Part shown: positions 51,698-59,911 of the stretch, one piece after another
Position numbering within the stretch: the first letter of the stretch is position 1
Layout: each line of letters opens with the position of its first letter
Source: Paenibacillus sp. FSL H8-0048
Lineage (GTDB): Bacteria > Bacillota > Bacilli > Paenibacillales > Paenibacillaceae
Direction of reading: 5' to 3'
NCBI RefSeq assembly: GCF_038002825.1
Contig: NZ_JBBODF010000001.1
Coordinates: 5,208,001-5,272,000, forward strand
DNA: 64,000 nt
Program-made: the position numbers and the translations under genes
The notes under the pieces: model-generated
Databases searched by the model: none
Told to the model about the DNA's origin: nothing
The model's input: only the letters and a program-made list of their open reading frames with translations

Positions 51698-52292
51698 TAA
51701 ATACCGCTCAGCCATTGTGCTGGCATTGCTAATCCTGTTCCTGATTCTGTTTGGCTTCTACATGTTCGCCATACGCCCGGTAAATATCGATATAGCTATG
51801 CAAGATAGTGAGTTCTCCTTGCTGGAGCAGGAGAAGGGGATTCTTACAAATAAGATTAACGAGCTTAAGAGTGAAGAACAGGGAACAGATTCAAGTGAGG
51901 ATACTCTACTGGCAGGAATTCCTCACGGAGATGACAGCGAAGCGCTAATCCTGGCCTTACAACGGATTGGAACCAGCTCACATGCCAGACTGAAGGATAT
52001 CGGATTCTCGCTGATAGAATCTAATGAAATTAGCCCCTGGACCGGGATCAAGCCCGAGGCAGCGGACAGCTTAAGAGAGATCAAAATGGCTGCTATTGTA
52101 CAAGGGAGTTATGCAGAGATTAAGGAATGGTTGAAGCAGCTTCATGACCTACCGCGAATCCTTGCTGTAGATTCTTTCTCCTTCCAAAAGCCTTACGAAT
52201 TCCCGGCCCCGGGAAAACCGGGCAGTATCCTAACGGCTAATGTGTCTTTTACCGCGTACTTTGAAGCGACAGCACCTAAGTCTGATAATTAA
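51684..52292 (+). CDS. pilO: Pilus assembly protein PilO
   Basis: A 202-residue protein starting at GTG 51684, after AGGAGGGGAGG. A short cytoplasmic tail, one membrane helix (AIVLALLILFLILFGFYMFA), a coiled coil (LEQEKGILTNKINELKSE) and a ferredoxin-like domain ending in VSFTAYFEAT are as expected for PilO. It would pair with the PilN half of the upstream protein to form the alignment complex. No PilP or PilQ is present, as expected without an outer membrane. Confidence 0.85.
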   Translation: MEQINKYRSAIVLALLILFLILFGFYMFAIRPVNIDIAMQDSEFSLLEQEKGILTNKINELKSEEQGTDSSEDTLLAGIPHGDDSEALILALQRIGTSSHARLKDIGFSLIESNEISPWTGIKPEAADSLREIKMAAIVQGSYAEIKEWLKQLHDLPRILAVDSFSFQKPYEFPAPGKPGSILTANVSFTAYFEATAPKSDN

Positions 52293-52322
52293 GCTGTACC
52301 CTTTGGACATTCCGCTCCCCCC

Positions 52323-52358
52323 AACTCTGCCCCTGTTTACACAGGGGCAGAGTTTTTT
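52323..52358 (+). terminator. Intrinsic terminator of the pilus operon
   Basis: A perfect 13-bp stem AACTCTGCCCCTG / CAGGGGCAGAGTT around TTTACA, followed by T7. Confidence 0.95.
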
Positions 52359-52507
52359 TACGCTTTTCCCCCATTACCCGTTTATACCCCGGGGTGGTTT
52401 GGGTATTACAGGTTACGGGCTATTGTAAGGTATAGAGTACTTATCGCAGCAGCTTAGTCTGGGGCATGCTTCGGACTACCACACAGGAATATGAGGAGGC
52501 GTTCATG

Positions 52508-53110
52508 ATGAACAAAAAATGGATGATCGGTTCACTGGCATTATCACTGGGTCTTGTCTCTGCGGGGGGCGGAGCGCTTGCGGCTTCACCGGTGGCAAGC
52601 ATTGAGGGCGTTAGAACGGTTGCGGCGTCTGCACTGGGCAAGGAAGGGCCGGCTACCATTAACAATCTCACGGAACGGAGCGTTGTTCCGCTGGTGGTTC
52701 ATGCCAAGAAGCTATATACGTATGCCAGCCGGGGAGGCAATACATTCAATCCGCAGCTGTTCACTTATAAAACACTGGAGTACCGCTATCTGTCCAGTGA
52801 TCTGGGCACGAAGCAGCAGCTGATGAGCTATATCAAGAAGGGATTCACGCATAATGCGGCGGCCTACTACACACAGACACAGTTCCTGGAGCATGAGGGC
52901 AGAATGGCGCAGGTCAATGCCGATCTGGGTAACTCGCTGGACTTCACTAAAGCCACTGCCCGGATGGTCTCCAAGACTGCACAGACCGCGGTGTTCGAGC
53001 TGACTGTACCTGCGGAAGGACCGACTGGATCTCCCGAGGTAGTAACGGTGAAGCTGAAGAAGGTGAACGGCTACTGGAGAATTGATATGTCGCCGGCTAC
53101 TCTGTTCTAA
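52508..53110 (+). CDS. Secreted IseA-like DL-endopeptidase inhibitor
   Basis: A 200-residue exported protein. The signal peptide (IGSLALSLGLVSAGGGALAA) is followed by an about 150-residue domain with YRYLSSDLGTKQQLMSYIKK, LEHEGRMAQVNADLGNSLDF and AVFELTVPAEG, ending VKLKKVNGYWRIDMSP. These phrases match what I recall of B. subtilis IseA (YoeB), which inhibits LytE, LytF and CwlO-type wall endopeptidases. I cannot confirm this by search. GAGGAGG lies 8 bases before ATG 52508. Its place next to an M23 hydrolase and FtsEX fits a role in controlling wall hydrolysis. Confidence 0.65.
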   Translation: MNKKWMIGSLALSLGLVSAGGGALAASPVASIEGVRTVAASALGKEGPATINNLTERSVVPLVVHAKKLYTYASRGGNTFNPQLFTYKTLEYRYLSSDLGTKQQLMSYIKKGFTHNAAAYYTQTQFLEHEGRMAQVNADLGNSLDFTKATARMVSKTAQTAVFELTVPAEGPTGSPEVVTVKLKKVNGYWRIDMSPATLF

Positions 53111-53147
53111 GAAGCGGCTTCAGGTTCCGTCCAGCGCTTCCTGAAAT

Positions 53148-53192
53148 AACGGCTGTGCCGACCTTGTCACAAGGTGAGCACAGCCGTTTCTG
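53148..53192. terminator. Bidirectional terminator between convergent genes
   Basis: AACGGCTGTGC (53148-53158) pairs with GCACAGCCGTT (53178-53188), with an inner ACCTTG/CAAGGT stem. Confidence 0.85.
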
Positions 53193-53221
53193 TTTGCCGT
53201 ACCTTTCAGGGGGCATAGACG

Positions 53222-54649
53222 TTACCGCACCTTCACTCCATCCTCGACAAGCTGTCTGCGCGGGGATTCGGGCTGATCGGATTTGCTCATCCCGCCGCGG
53301 TTGATGGCGATGACACGTTTCTGGGCGTAATAGGTATCGCGGGAGAGCAGATTTCTTTCTACCGCTTTTCCATCCACATGGCGGGTAATGTAAGTTTCAA
53401 CTACATAGCCGGTTTTACCGGCAAGCACGACCCGGGTTCCGCCCTTGGGGAGCGAGGCATCGCTCACATATTTATCTGTGGGAGGCAGCACTTCTACGGT
53501 TCTGGATTCAATCGAATAGGTGACGTTCTTCGGGAACGTGCCGAACAGCTTGATGGTCAGCGTGCGCCCTTGGACTTCGGATTTGATGATCAGATATTTG
53601 CCGGTGTTGTTGCGGAAGCGGAAATTAATATATCCCTCGGCAAAAGTGGCGTCCTGCCCCTTGGGCAGATAGCTGACCGGAAGCGAGTGGTTGCGCCGTT
53701 CTACGATCTCAAGCCCCGAGCGCAGCGCGGCATTATACAGGGTGCTGGAGACCTGGCAGATCCCCCCGCCCGTGCCGGGCTGGAGCTTGCCATTCACGAT
53801 GACCGGGGCTTCGCGGAAGCCGTATTCGGTCTGGGCCTTCTGGATTGCTTTTCCGTAATCAAAAACCGCATTCGGCGGCAGCACCGTGCCGTTCACGGCT
53901 TTGGCGGCGGCCTCTACATTGAAGCTGCGCCCGGGGCCGCTGGCCCCGAGGGAGGTGCTGAACTGGACAATTTTGCGTTCGATGCCCTGATCCTTAAGCG
54001 CCTGCAGCGTGATCTTCGGCTGCTTGACGGCAAGGGGAACCTCCAGCTGAATCTGCTGATCTTGAAGCTTGCCGTCAGCGGCCAGCCGGGTAGGCACCGC
54101 CGCCTGCATCGCAAGCTCCAGGGCCTGCCAGTCCACCTCGTAGGAGGAGGTGCCCGGCGTATATACGACCCGGTCATCTCCGGTGATCTGCCGGACCGCA
54201 TCGACGGGAACGCCGAAGGCTTCTTTTTCCCACTCGGGATTCAAGAGACTCTTAAGCTGCGAAGTCTGCAGCTGAATCTCCATATTCCAGCTGCCGGGCC
54301 AGCTGCGCCGGGCTTGTACCCGCTCCATCAGCGTGCCGTCCGTCAGTGTCTTCAGCGCCTGGAGGAAATCCCCGGCTTCATAGGTCACACCTGCCTGCTT
54401 AAGGGTAAGCTGGAGACCGGCGTTGTTTTTTGCCTTCAGCATGAGAGGAGTAGCTTCCAGCGCCTGAAGTCTTGCATCCATTCCGGCCGCTACGTCGGCG
54501 ATGTTCATGCCGCCTACCTCCCAGCCTGCGATAGCGGTGATTGCGGGCAGGGTGGGCTGACTGCCGTACAGATGAAGCCCTCCGGCAGCCAGTGAACCGG
54601 CCAGCATCAGACCAAAACCCGCGATGAGAGCGGCGTGTATTTTTTTCAT
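53222..54649 (-). CDS. VanW-family protein with G5-like domain
   Basis: A 475-residue exported protein. It has a signal or anchor helix (LIAGFGLMLAGSLAAGGLHL), two peptidoglycan-binding-4-type repeats (about 45-240) and then the VanW domain (about 260-400) with PPNAVFDYGKAIQKA, GGGICQVSSTLYNAALRSGL and RNHSLPVSYLPKGQDATF. The C-terminal G5-like segment reads GGTRVVLAGKTGYVVETYIT. VanW proteins occur in wall-related loci, but their reaction is unknown. AAGGAG precedes the ATG. It is divergent from ftsE. Confidence 0.9.
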   Translation of the reverse strand: MKKIHAALIAGFGLMLAGSLAAGGLHLYGSQPTLPAITAIAGWEVGGMNIADVAAGMDARLQALEATPLMLKAKNNAGLQLTLKQAGVTYEAGDFLQALKTLTDGTLMERVQARRSWPGSWNMEIQLQTSQLKSLLNPEWEKEAFGVPVDAVRQITGDDRVVYTPGTSSYEVDWQALELAMQAAVPTRLAADGKLQDQQIQLEVPLAVKQPKITLQALKDQGIERKIVQFSTSLGASGPGRSFNVEAAAKAVNGTVLPPNAVFDYGKAIQKAQTEYGFREAPVIVNGKLQPGTGGGICQVSSTLYNAALRSGLEIVERRNHSLPVSYLPKGQDATFAEGYINFRFRNNTGKYLIIKSEVQGRTLTIKLFGTFPKNVTYSIESRTVEVLPPTDKYVSDASLPKGGTRVVLAGKTGYVVETYITRHVDGKAVERNLLSRDTYYAQKRVIAINRGGMSKSDQPESPRRQLVEDGVKVR

Positions 54650-54836
54650 AAGTAATCTCTCCTTCTATGGGGCGAAACCTGATGTTTTTATGTATATGTA
54701 AGGATTCGGTAAAACTTTCGGGTACTCAAGGGGTTATGGATTTGTTACAATAGATACGCCTGCGGTAATCATGCAGTTTATGGAAGCCCCCGGCCCAGTG
54801 GACCGGCGGAAGATGTCAGAATCGGGAAGTGAGACA

Positions 54837-55523
54837 ATGATTGAAATGCAGGATGTATGGAAGACCTATCCCAACGGGACCCATGCATTGCAAGGAATAT
54901 CGGTCAAAATCGACCGGAATGAGTTCGTCTATGTAGTTGGACCGTCCGGCGCAGGGAAATCAACGTTCATGAAATTAATTTATAGAGAAGAAACGCCAAC
55001 CAAAGGACAGATCTCTGTAGGCGGGTTCAATATCGGCAAGCTGAAGCCCCGTAAGATCCCTTATGTGCGCCGTAACATCGGCGTGGTCTTTCAGGATTTC
55101 CGGCTGCTGCCGAAGATGACGGCGTATGAGAATGTGGCTTTTGCGATGGATGTGATTGAGGCGCCGAAGAAGATTATCAAGAAGCGTGTGAATGAAGTGC
55201 TCGATCTGGTGGGACTGCGCAGCAAGGCGGGGCGTGAGCCCTCACAGCTCTCAGGGGGAGAGCAGCAGCGGATCGCGATTGCCAGGGCCATCGTGAACAA
55301 CCCTTCAGTTATTATTGCGGACGAGCCCACCGGCAATCTGGACCCGGAGACCTCGTGGGGCATTATGCAGCTGCTGGATGAGATTAATTTTCGCGGCACC
55401 ACGATCGTTATGGCGACCCACAACCGGGATATTGTGAACAAAATGCGCAAACGGGTGCTTGCCATTGAGAATGGAACGATCGTCAGAGACCAATTGAGAG
55501 GGGAATACGGTTATGAGTTTTAA
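54837..55523 (+). CDS. ftsE: Cell-division ABC transporter ATPase FtsE
   Basis: A 228-residue ATPase. It has Walker A VGPSGAGKSTFMKLIY, the signature LSGGEQQRIAIARAI and Walker B VIIADEPTGNLDPET with the H-loop VMATHNRD. The start at ATG 54837 gives the usual MIEMQDVWKTYPNGTHAL beginning. FtsEX does not transport; it transmits ATP hydrolysis to a wall hydrolase outside. It overlaps ftsX by 11 bases. Confidence 0.96.
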   Translation: MIEMQDVWKTYPNGTHALQGISVKIDRNEFVYVVGPSGAGKSTFMKLIYREETPTKGQISVGGFNIGKLKPRKIPYVRRNIGVVFQDFRLLPKMTAYENVAFAMDVIEAPKKIIKKRVNEVLDLVGLRSKAGREPSQLSGGEQQRIAIARAIVNNPSVIIADEPTGNLDPETSWGIMQLLDEINFRGTTIVMATHNRDIVNKMRKRVLAIENGTIVRDQLRGEYGYEF

Positions 55524-56427
55524 AACCTTCTTGCGGCATTTGCGGGAAGGCTTCAAAAACGTATTCCGCAACGGCTGGATGTCGGTGGCGTCCATCACTT
55601 CCATCGTTGTCTCTCTCTTCGTACTCGGAGTGTTCATCCTGCTGGTGCTCAACGTCAATCAAATTGCGGACAAAGCAGACAGCCAGGTGCAGATCAATGT
55701 GCATCTGACGCTGAATACGGACCAGAAGATGCGGGAGAAGCTGGAAAACGAAATCGGCAATATGCCGGAAGTCAGCAAGGTGGAGTTCGTCTCCAAAGAA
55801 CAGGGTTTGAAGGAATTCCGTGAAGATATGGGGCCGGATGCCGCCGAGCTCCTTGAAGGCTTCGATGAAGACAATAATCCGCTGCCGGACAAGCTGCTCG
55901 TTGAAGTCATTGAGCCGACCACGGTTCCGTTTGTAGCGGAGAAGATAGAAGCACTGAACAAGACACATGAAGAGCAGCCGATCTACAAGGTGAACTACGG
56001 TAAAGGCTCTGTAGAGACTTTATTCAAGGTAACCAAGGCGGTGCGGAATATCGGGTTTATTTTTGTAGCGGGACTGGCGCTGATGTCGATGTTCCTGATC
56101 TCGAATACTATCCGGGTAACGATTCTGGCCCGCCGCAAGGAAATCGGCATTATGAAGCTTGTAGGCGCGACGAATTATTTCATCCGCTGGCCCTTCTTTA
56201 TCGAAGGCGCTCTGATCGGATTGATTGGTTCAGTGGTAACCTCGGGTGTGCTCTACGCCGGTTACAGCAGTCTGGTATCTTCCGTGAAGGGAGATCCGAT
56301 GCTGGGGCTTCAACTGATTCCGTTTGAAAATATCTGGTTGCTGCTGTGCGGTCTGCTGGTGGGCCTCGGTGTACTGATTGGAGTATGGGGCAGCACGGTG
56401 TCGATCCGCAAGTTCTTGAAGGTATAG
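55513..56427 (+). CDS. ftsX: Cell-division protein FtsX
   Basis: A 304-residue membrane protein with four helices: one near residue 25-45, then an extracellular loop (about 50-170: VQINVHLTLNTDQKM, MPEVSKVEFVSKEQGL), then three near the C-terminus with TIRVTILARRKEIGIMKLVGAT. The extracellular loop would contact the M23 endopeptidase encoded next. Its start lies inside ftsE. Confidence 0.96.
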   Translation: MSFKTFLRHLREGFKNVFRNGWMSVASITSIVVSLFVLGVFILLVLNVNQIADKADSQVQINVHLTLNTDQKMREKLENEIGNMPEVSKVEFVSKEQGLKEFREDMGPDAAELLEGFDEDNNPLPDKLLVEVIEPTTVPFVAEKIEALNKTHEEQPIYKVNYGKGSVETLFKVTKAVRNIGFIFVAGLALMSMFLISNTIRVTILARRKEIGIMKLVGATNYFIRWPFFIEGALIGLIGSVVTSGVLYAGYSSLVSSVKGDPMLGLQLIPFENIWLLLCGLLVGLGVLIGVWGSTVSIRKFLKV

Positions 56428-56470
56428 CCTGTATCATTCTTATATTTGAACAAAGGACGGAGAGTGCAAG

Positions 56471-57796
56471 TTGAAAAAGATTGCTGCCGGAATGGCCGTA
56501 ATATTGCTGGCTGTCACAATGTTCGGACCCTCTGACGGATATGCGAAGAAAACAAGTGTTGCCGAAATCGATAAGCAGCTGAAGCAGCTGCAGCAGGAGG
56601 TCCAGGCGGCCAAGGCGGCGCAGGAGAAGGCGGACTCCCGTAATCAAGAGGCGAAGCACTATAAGAATAAGACCACGCTGAATCTGGACTATGTGCTGGG
56701 GCAGATTGCCCAGGTGAAGGGTGAGATGACCACGATATCCGGCAAAATTGCCAGCACGGAGAAGTCGCTTACCGTGACGGCAACGGAGCTGGATGAGGCG
56801 GAGGCGCGCGTGGCCTCCCGTGAAAAGCTGCTGGAATCCCGTGTCCGTCTCATGTACACGGATGGCGCAGTCTCCTATCTGGATGTGCTGCTGTCCTCGA
56901 CCAGCTTCTCCGATTTCCTGGACCGGGCCGATTCCCTGAAGATGATCGTGGATCAGGATCAGGACCTGCTGGTGCAGCATAAGCTGGACAAGCAGACCGT
57001 GATTACCAAGAAGCAGGAGCTGGAAGGGCAATATGCCACGGCGAAGCAGCTGTATACCGATCTGGAAGCCCAGCGCAGTATGCTGAAGGAGAAGGAAGCG
57101 GAGAAGCAGGAGCTCATCGCTTATTATGATGAGGAGATTCAGAATTCGGAGGTCATCTCTGCTGAACAGGATGCTAAGCTGGTAGAGCTGGCTAGCACCC
57201 GCTCTTCTCTAGAAGCGCAGAAGGACAAGCTAAAGGCGGAGGAAGCGGCGCGCAGAGCGGCTGCAGCGAAGGCTGAGGCGCAGCGCCGGGCGGCAATAGC
57301 CGCAGCCAAGGCAGCTGAAGCTGCCAAGGCCGCGAAGGCGTCCAAGTCTTCCGGTGGCGGCAGTTCCTCCGTTGCGAGCGTTGAAGAATATTCCGGCGGC
57401 GATGGTCCTTACCTGCGGCCGGTGGGCTACGCGCGGATCTCTTCTCCTTTTGGCTACCGGACCCATCCGGTGACGCATGAAGTCGGCAAGCTGCATACCG
57501 GTATAGACTTTGCCGTACCGCAGGGTACGAGTATCCATGCAGCGGATTCCGGAACAGTTGTGGTAGCACGCTGGTATAGCGGTTATGGTTATTGTGTCAT
57601 TATCGACCATGGCGGCGGGGTGTGGACGCTGTACGGTCACATCCGCGAAGGCGGCATTAGAGTGAGCGAGGGAGACCGGGTGGAGCGCGGTCAGACGATT
57701 GCGGAATCCGGTTCAACGGGACGTTCTACCGGCCCGCATCTGCATTTTGAAGTGCGGATCAACGGGAAACCGGTGAATCCTATGCCTTATCTGTAG
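56471..57796 (+). CDS. EnvC-like M23 peptidoglycan endopeptidase
   Basis: A 441-residue exported protein. The signal peptide (IAAGMAVILLAVTMFGPSDGYA) is followed by a long coiled coil (about 28-290: IDKQLKQLQQEVQAAKAAQE; LEAQKDKLKAEEAARRAAAA). A Ser/Gly linker precedes a C-terminal M23 (LytM) domain with ISSPFGYRTHPV, the zinc ligands HTGIDFA (His about 341) and GPHLHFEVRINGKPVNP. All catalytic residues are present, so unlike E. coli EnvC it should be an active endopeptidase. In B. subtilis FtsEX activates CwlO, whose coiled coil is similar but whose catalytic domain is NlpC/P60. The start is TTG 56471. Confidence 0.88.
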   Translation: MKKIAAGMAVILLAVTMFGPSDGYAKKTSVAEIDKQLKQLQQEVQAAKAAQEKADSRNQEAKHYKNKTTLNLDYVLGQIAQVKGEMTTISGKIASTEKSLTVTATELDEAEARVASREKLLESRVRLMYTDGAVSYLDVLLSSTSFSDFLDRADSLKMIVDQDQDLLVQHKLDKQTVITKKQELEGQYATAKQLYTDLEAQRSMLKEKEAEKQELIAYYDEEIQNSEVISAEQDAKLVELASTRSSLEAQKDKLKAEEAARRAAAAKAEAQRRAAIAAAKAAEAAKAAKASKSSGGGSSSVASVEEYSGGDGPYLRPVGYARISSPFGYRTHPVTHEVGKLHTGIDFAVPQGTSIHAADSGTVVVARWYSGYGYCVIIDHGGGVWTLYGHIREGGIRVSEGDRVERGQTIAESGSTGRSTGPHLHFEVRINGKPVNPMPYL

Positions 57797-57838
57797 GCGG
57801 AGTGATGGAAAGATTTTAAGTTTGGCTGAACTATTTAG

Positions 57839-57897
57839 ATTGAACTGAGAAAATGGAGTCCCGTCCAATCCTAAAACATAAAAATCATCAGTTCAAT
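57839..57897. repeat. Inverted repeat in the leader region of the S41 protease gene
   Basis: ATTGAACTGA (57839-57848) and TCAGTTCAAT (57888-57897) form a 10-bp inverted repeat around 39 bases. Purpose unknown. Confidence 0.5.
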
Positions 57898-58009
57898 TTA
57901 TAAAATAAATATATTTTCGTGCTGCGGCATATACTGGAAGAGATGCCGTTTCTCATGGAACGGGCCCATGCTGGTGTTAAGATGGACAAGAAGGGACGGT
58001 GGGAACATC

Positions 58010-59476
58010 ATGTTAAAGAAAAGCACTGCGGCCTTTATGATCGTCGCGGCACTGCTGTGCGGCAGTCTGCTGACTCTGGGCGTGACCGGTTATGTGCAGG
58101 TATTCGGACAAGCCGCAGGTGAAGGGCTGGCAACGGTCCTGCAGACTGCCGGATTACAGGAGAAGGAATCGAAGAAGCTGGGTACCGCTCTTAGCCTGAT
58201 CGAGGGCAATTATTATGAGAAGGTCGACCGGGAGAAGCTGATTGACGGTGCGGTCAACGGAATGATGGAAGCACTGGGTGACCCGTATTCGAACTACATG
58301 GGCAAGGAGACGGCGCAGCGGTTCGAGGAGAGCATCGAAGGCTCCTTCTCGGGGATTGGTGCTGAAGTCTCCTCCGACAACGGCAAGGTTGTTGTAGTCT
58401 CCCCTATCAAGGGCTCACCGGCAGAGAAGGCCGGCATTCAAGCCAAGGATGTAATCCTCTCCGTGAACGGAGAATCGCTGGAAGGGCTGGAGCTGAATGC
58501 GGCTGTAGCCAAAATCCGCGGTCCCAAGGGCAGTAAGGCGACCCTGAAGGTCCAGCGGACCGGAACAGCAGAGCCGCTGCAATTCGTCATCACCCGTGAT
58601 GATGTCAGACTGGAGACAGTCTATGCGAAGATGGAGAAGGAGCATGTCGGTGTAATCGAGGTTACGCAGTTCTCTCAGAATACCTCGGAGCGGTTCAAGG
58701 AAGAGCTGACGAAGCTGGAGAAGCAAGGCATGAAGGGACTTGTTATTGATGTCCGCAATGACCCGGGCGGTGTGCTGCCGGTCGTCATTGAGATGGTTGA
58801 ACAGTTCGTTCCTTCCGGCAAAGCCATCGTACAGGTGGAGGATAAGAACAAGCGGCGCGAGATCAGCACCTCTAAGGGATCAAGCAAGAAGTATCCGGTA
58901 GTCGTGCTGATGAACAAAGGCAGCGCGAGCGCTTCGGAGATCATGGCCGGAGCCCTGCAGCAATCTGCCGGAGCTAAGCTGATCGGCGAGAATTCGTTCG
59001 GCAAAGGAACCGTGCAGACCAGCTTCGAGGAGCAGCTCGGTGACGGAAGCCTGCTGAAGATTACGATTGCCAAGTGGCTGACGCCAGACGGTACCTGGAT
59101 TCACGGCAAGGGCATTAAGCCGGATATCGCCGTAGCCCAGCCGGATTACTTCTCGGTGGCGCCGATTAACAAGAGTGTTACGCTGCAATATAATATGAAC
59201 AATGCAGATGTCAAAAGTGCACAGACCATGCTGGATGGGCTAGGCTACAAGCCGGGCCGCAAGGACGGCTACTTTGATGCCGGGACCAAAGAAGCGGTCA
59301 AGAAATTCCAGAGTGCAGCCAAGCTGAAGTCGACAGGCTCGATTGATGCCAAGACCGCTGAAGCGCTGGAGCTGGCGCTGATCAAGGTCATCCAGGATCC
59401 GGCGAATGATAACCAGCGGAATAAGGGGATCGAAGAAATTCAGAAGGAAATCAAGGCTGCGGCGTCGAAAAAGTAA
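58010..59476 (+). CDS. Carboxy-terminal processing protease, S41 family (CtpA/CtpB-like)
   Basis: A 488-residue exported protease. It has an N-terminal membrane helix (AAFMIVAALLCGSLLTLGVTG), a substrate-gating PDZ domain (about 100-190: GSFSGIGAEVSSDNGKVVVV, SPAEKAGIQAKDVILSVNGE) and the S41 core with the catalytic Ser in NKGSASASEIMAGAL and Lys in GENSFGKGTVQT. A C-terminal peptidoglycan-binding-1 domain (AQTMLDGLGYKPGRKDGYFD) follows. B. subtilis CtpB, at the same chromosomal place, cleaves SpoIVFA during sporulation. The start at ATG 58010 is 6 bases after GGTGGG; an upstream in-frame ATG at 57968 is less likely. Confidence 0.93.
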   Translation: MLKKSTAAFMIVAALLCGSLLTLGVTGYVQVFGQAAGEGLATVLQTAGLQEKESKKLGTALSLIEGNYYEKVDREKLIDGAVNGMMEALGDPYSNYMGKETAQRFEESIEGSFSGIGAEVSSDNGKVVVVSPIKGSPAEKAGIQAKDVILSVNGESLEGLELNAAVAKIRGPKGSKATLKVQRTGTAEPLQFVITRDDVRLETVYAKMEKEHVGVIEVTQFSQNTSERFKEELTKLEKQGMKGLVIDVRNDPGGVLPVVIEMVEQFVPSGKAIVQVEDKNKRREISTSKGSSKKYPVVVLMNKGSASASEIMAGALQQSAGAKLIGENSFGKGTVQTSFEEQLGDGSLLKITIAKWLTPDGTWIHGKGIKPDIAVAQPDYFSVAPINKSVTLQYNMNNADVKSAQTMLDGLGYKPGRKDGYFDAGTKEAVKKFQSAAKLKSTGSIDAKTAEALELALIKVIQDPANDNQRNKGIEEIQKEIKAAASKK

Positions 59477-59503
59477 GAAGGCTGATTTCAGCCTTCTTTT
59501 TTT
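59476..59503 (+). terminator. Intrinsic terminator after the S41 protease
   Basis: AGAAGGCTG pairs with CAGCCTTCT around ATTT, followed by T7. Confidence 0.92.
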
Positions 59504-59512
59504 CTTTACAAG

Positions 59513-59539
59513 ATAAGAATTAATATGCTTCGCGCTGAA
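59513..59539. repeat. Palindromic intergenic element, partial copy C
   Basis: ATAAGAATTAATATGCTTCG and the following GCGCTGAA match the first third of the element at 35395-35487. The palindromic end is missing. Confidence 0.6.
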
Positions 59540-59608
59540 TGTGACTGAAGGCTGAAGGTAGGCTCAAAATCGAATCCGCTTGCCTGGTACAGCGTCATAT
59601 GGTCCGAA

Positions 59609-59733
59609 TGTATGCGAAAAACAGTATACAATGTGCTCGTAAGCAGGCATATGGCCCGAATGTATGTGAAAACAGCATACAATGTGTTCGCAAGCAGGCA
59701 TATGGTCCGAATGTATGTGAAAAACAGTATACA
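59609..59733. repeat. Array of three hairpin repeats with ~51-bp period (locus 2)
   Basis: Copies are at 59609-59630, 59661-59681 and 59712-59733. Arms are TGTATGCG or TGTATGTG with AGTATACA or, in the middle copy, GCATACA. There the TGTATG/CATACA arms pair perfectly. Intervening sequence is also conserved (gcaggcatatggtccgaa). Confidence 0.85.
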
Positions 59734-59766
59734 ATGTGCTCGTCGTTAGGATGATTTTGTTCAAAT

Positions 59767-59860
59767 ATAAGAAGTTATATGTTTCACTCCATAACTTATC
59801 TTTCTATTTCTCGCTAAAACGGTGCTGTCCTTCAAAGGGACGGCAAAGCCGTTTCCACTT
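59767..59860. repeat. Palindromic ~94-bp intergenic element, copy B
   Basis: Homologous along its length to 35395-35487. It shares TCTCGCT(A/G)AAACGGT, the inner GTCC/GGAC hairpin and CCGTTTCCACTT. It ends about 50 bases before the MinJ-like gene. Confidence 0.8.
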
Positions 59861-59911
59861 GAACCAAAGAAACACCTATGCTCTAGGCTATGAAAAGGAG
59901 TGTGCGAACCG

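Noticed and set aside
53378..54595. Plus-strand open frame of 405 codons opposite the VanW gene
   Set aside because: VanW motifs are clear on the minus strand; the opposite frame has no domain.
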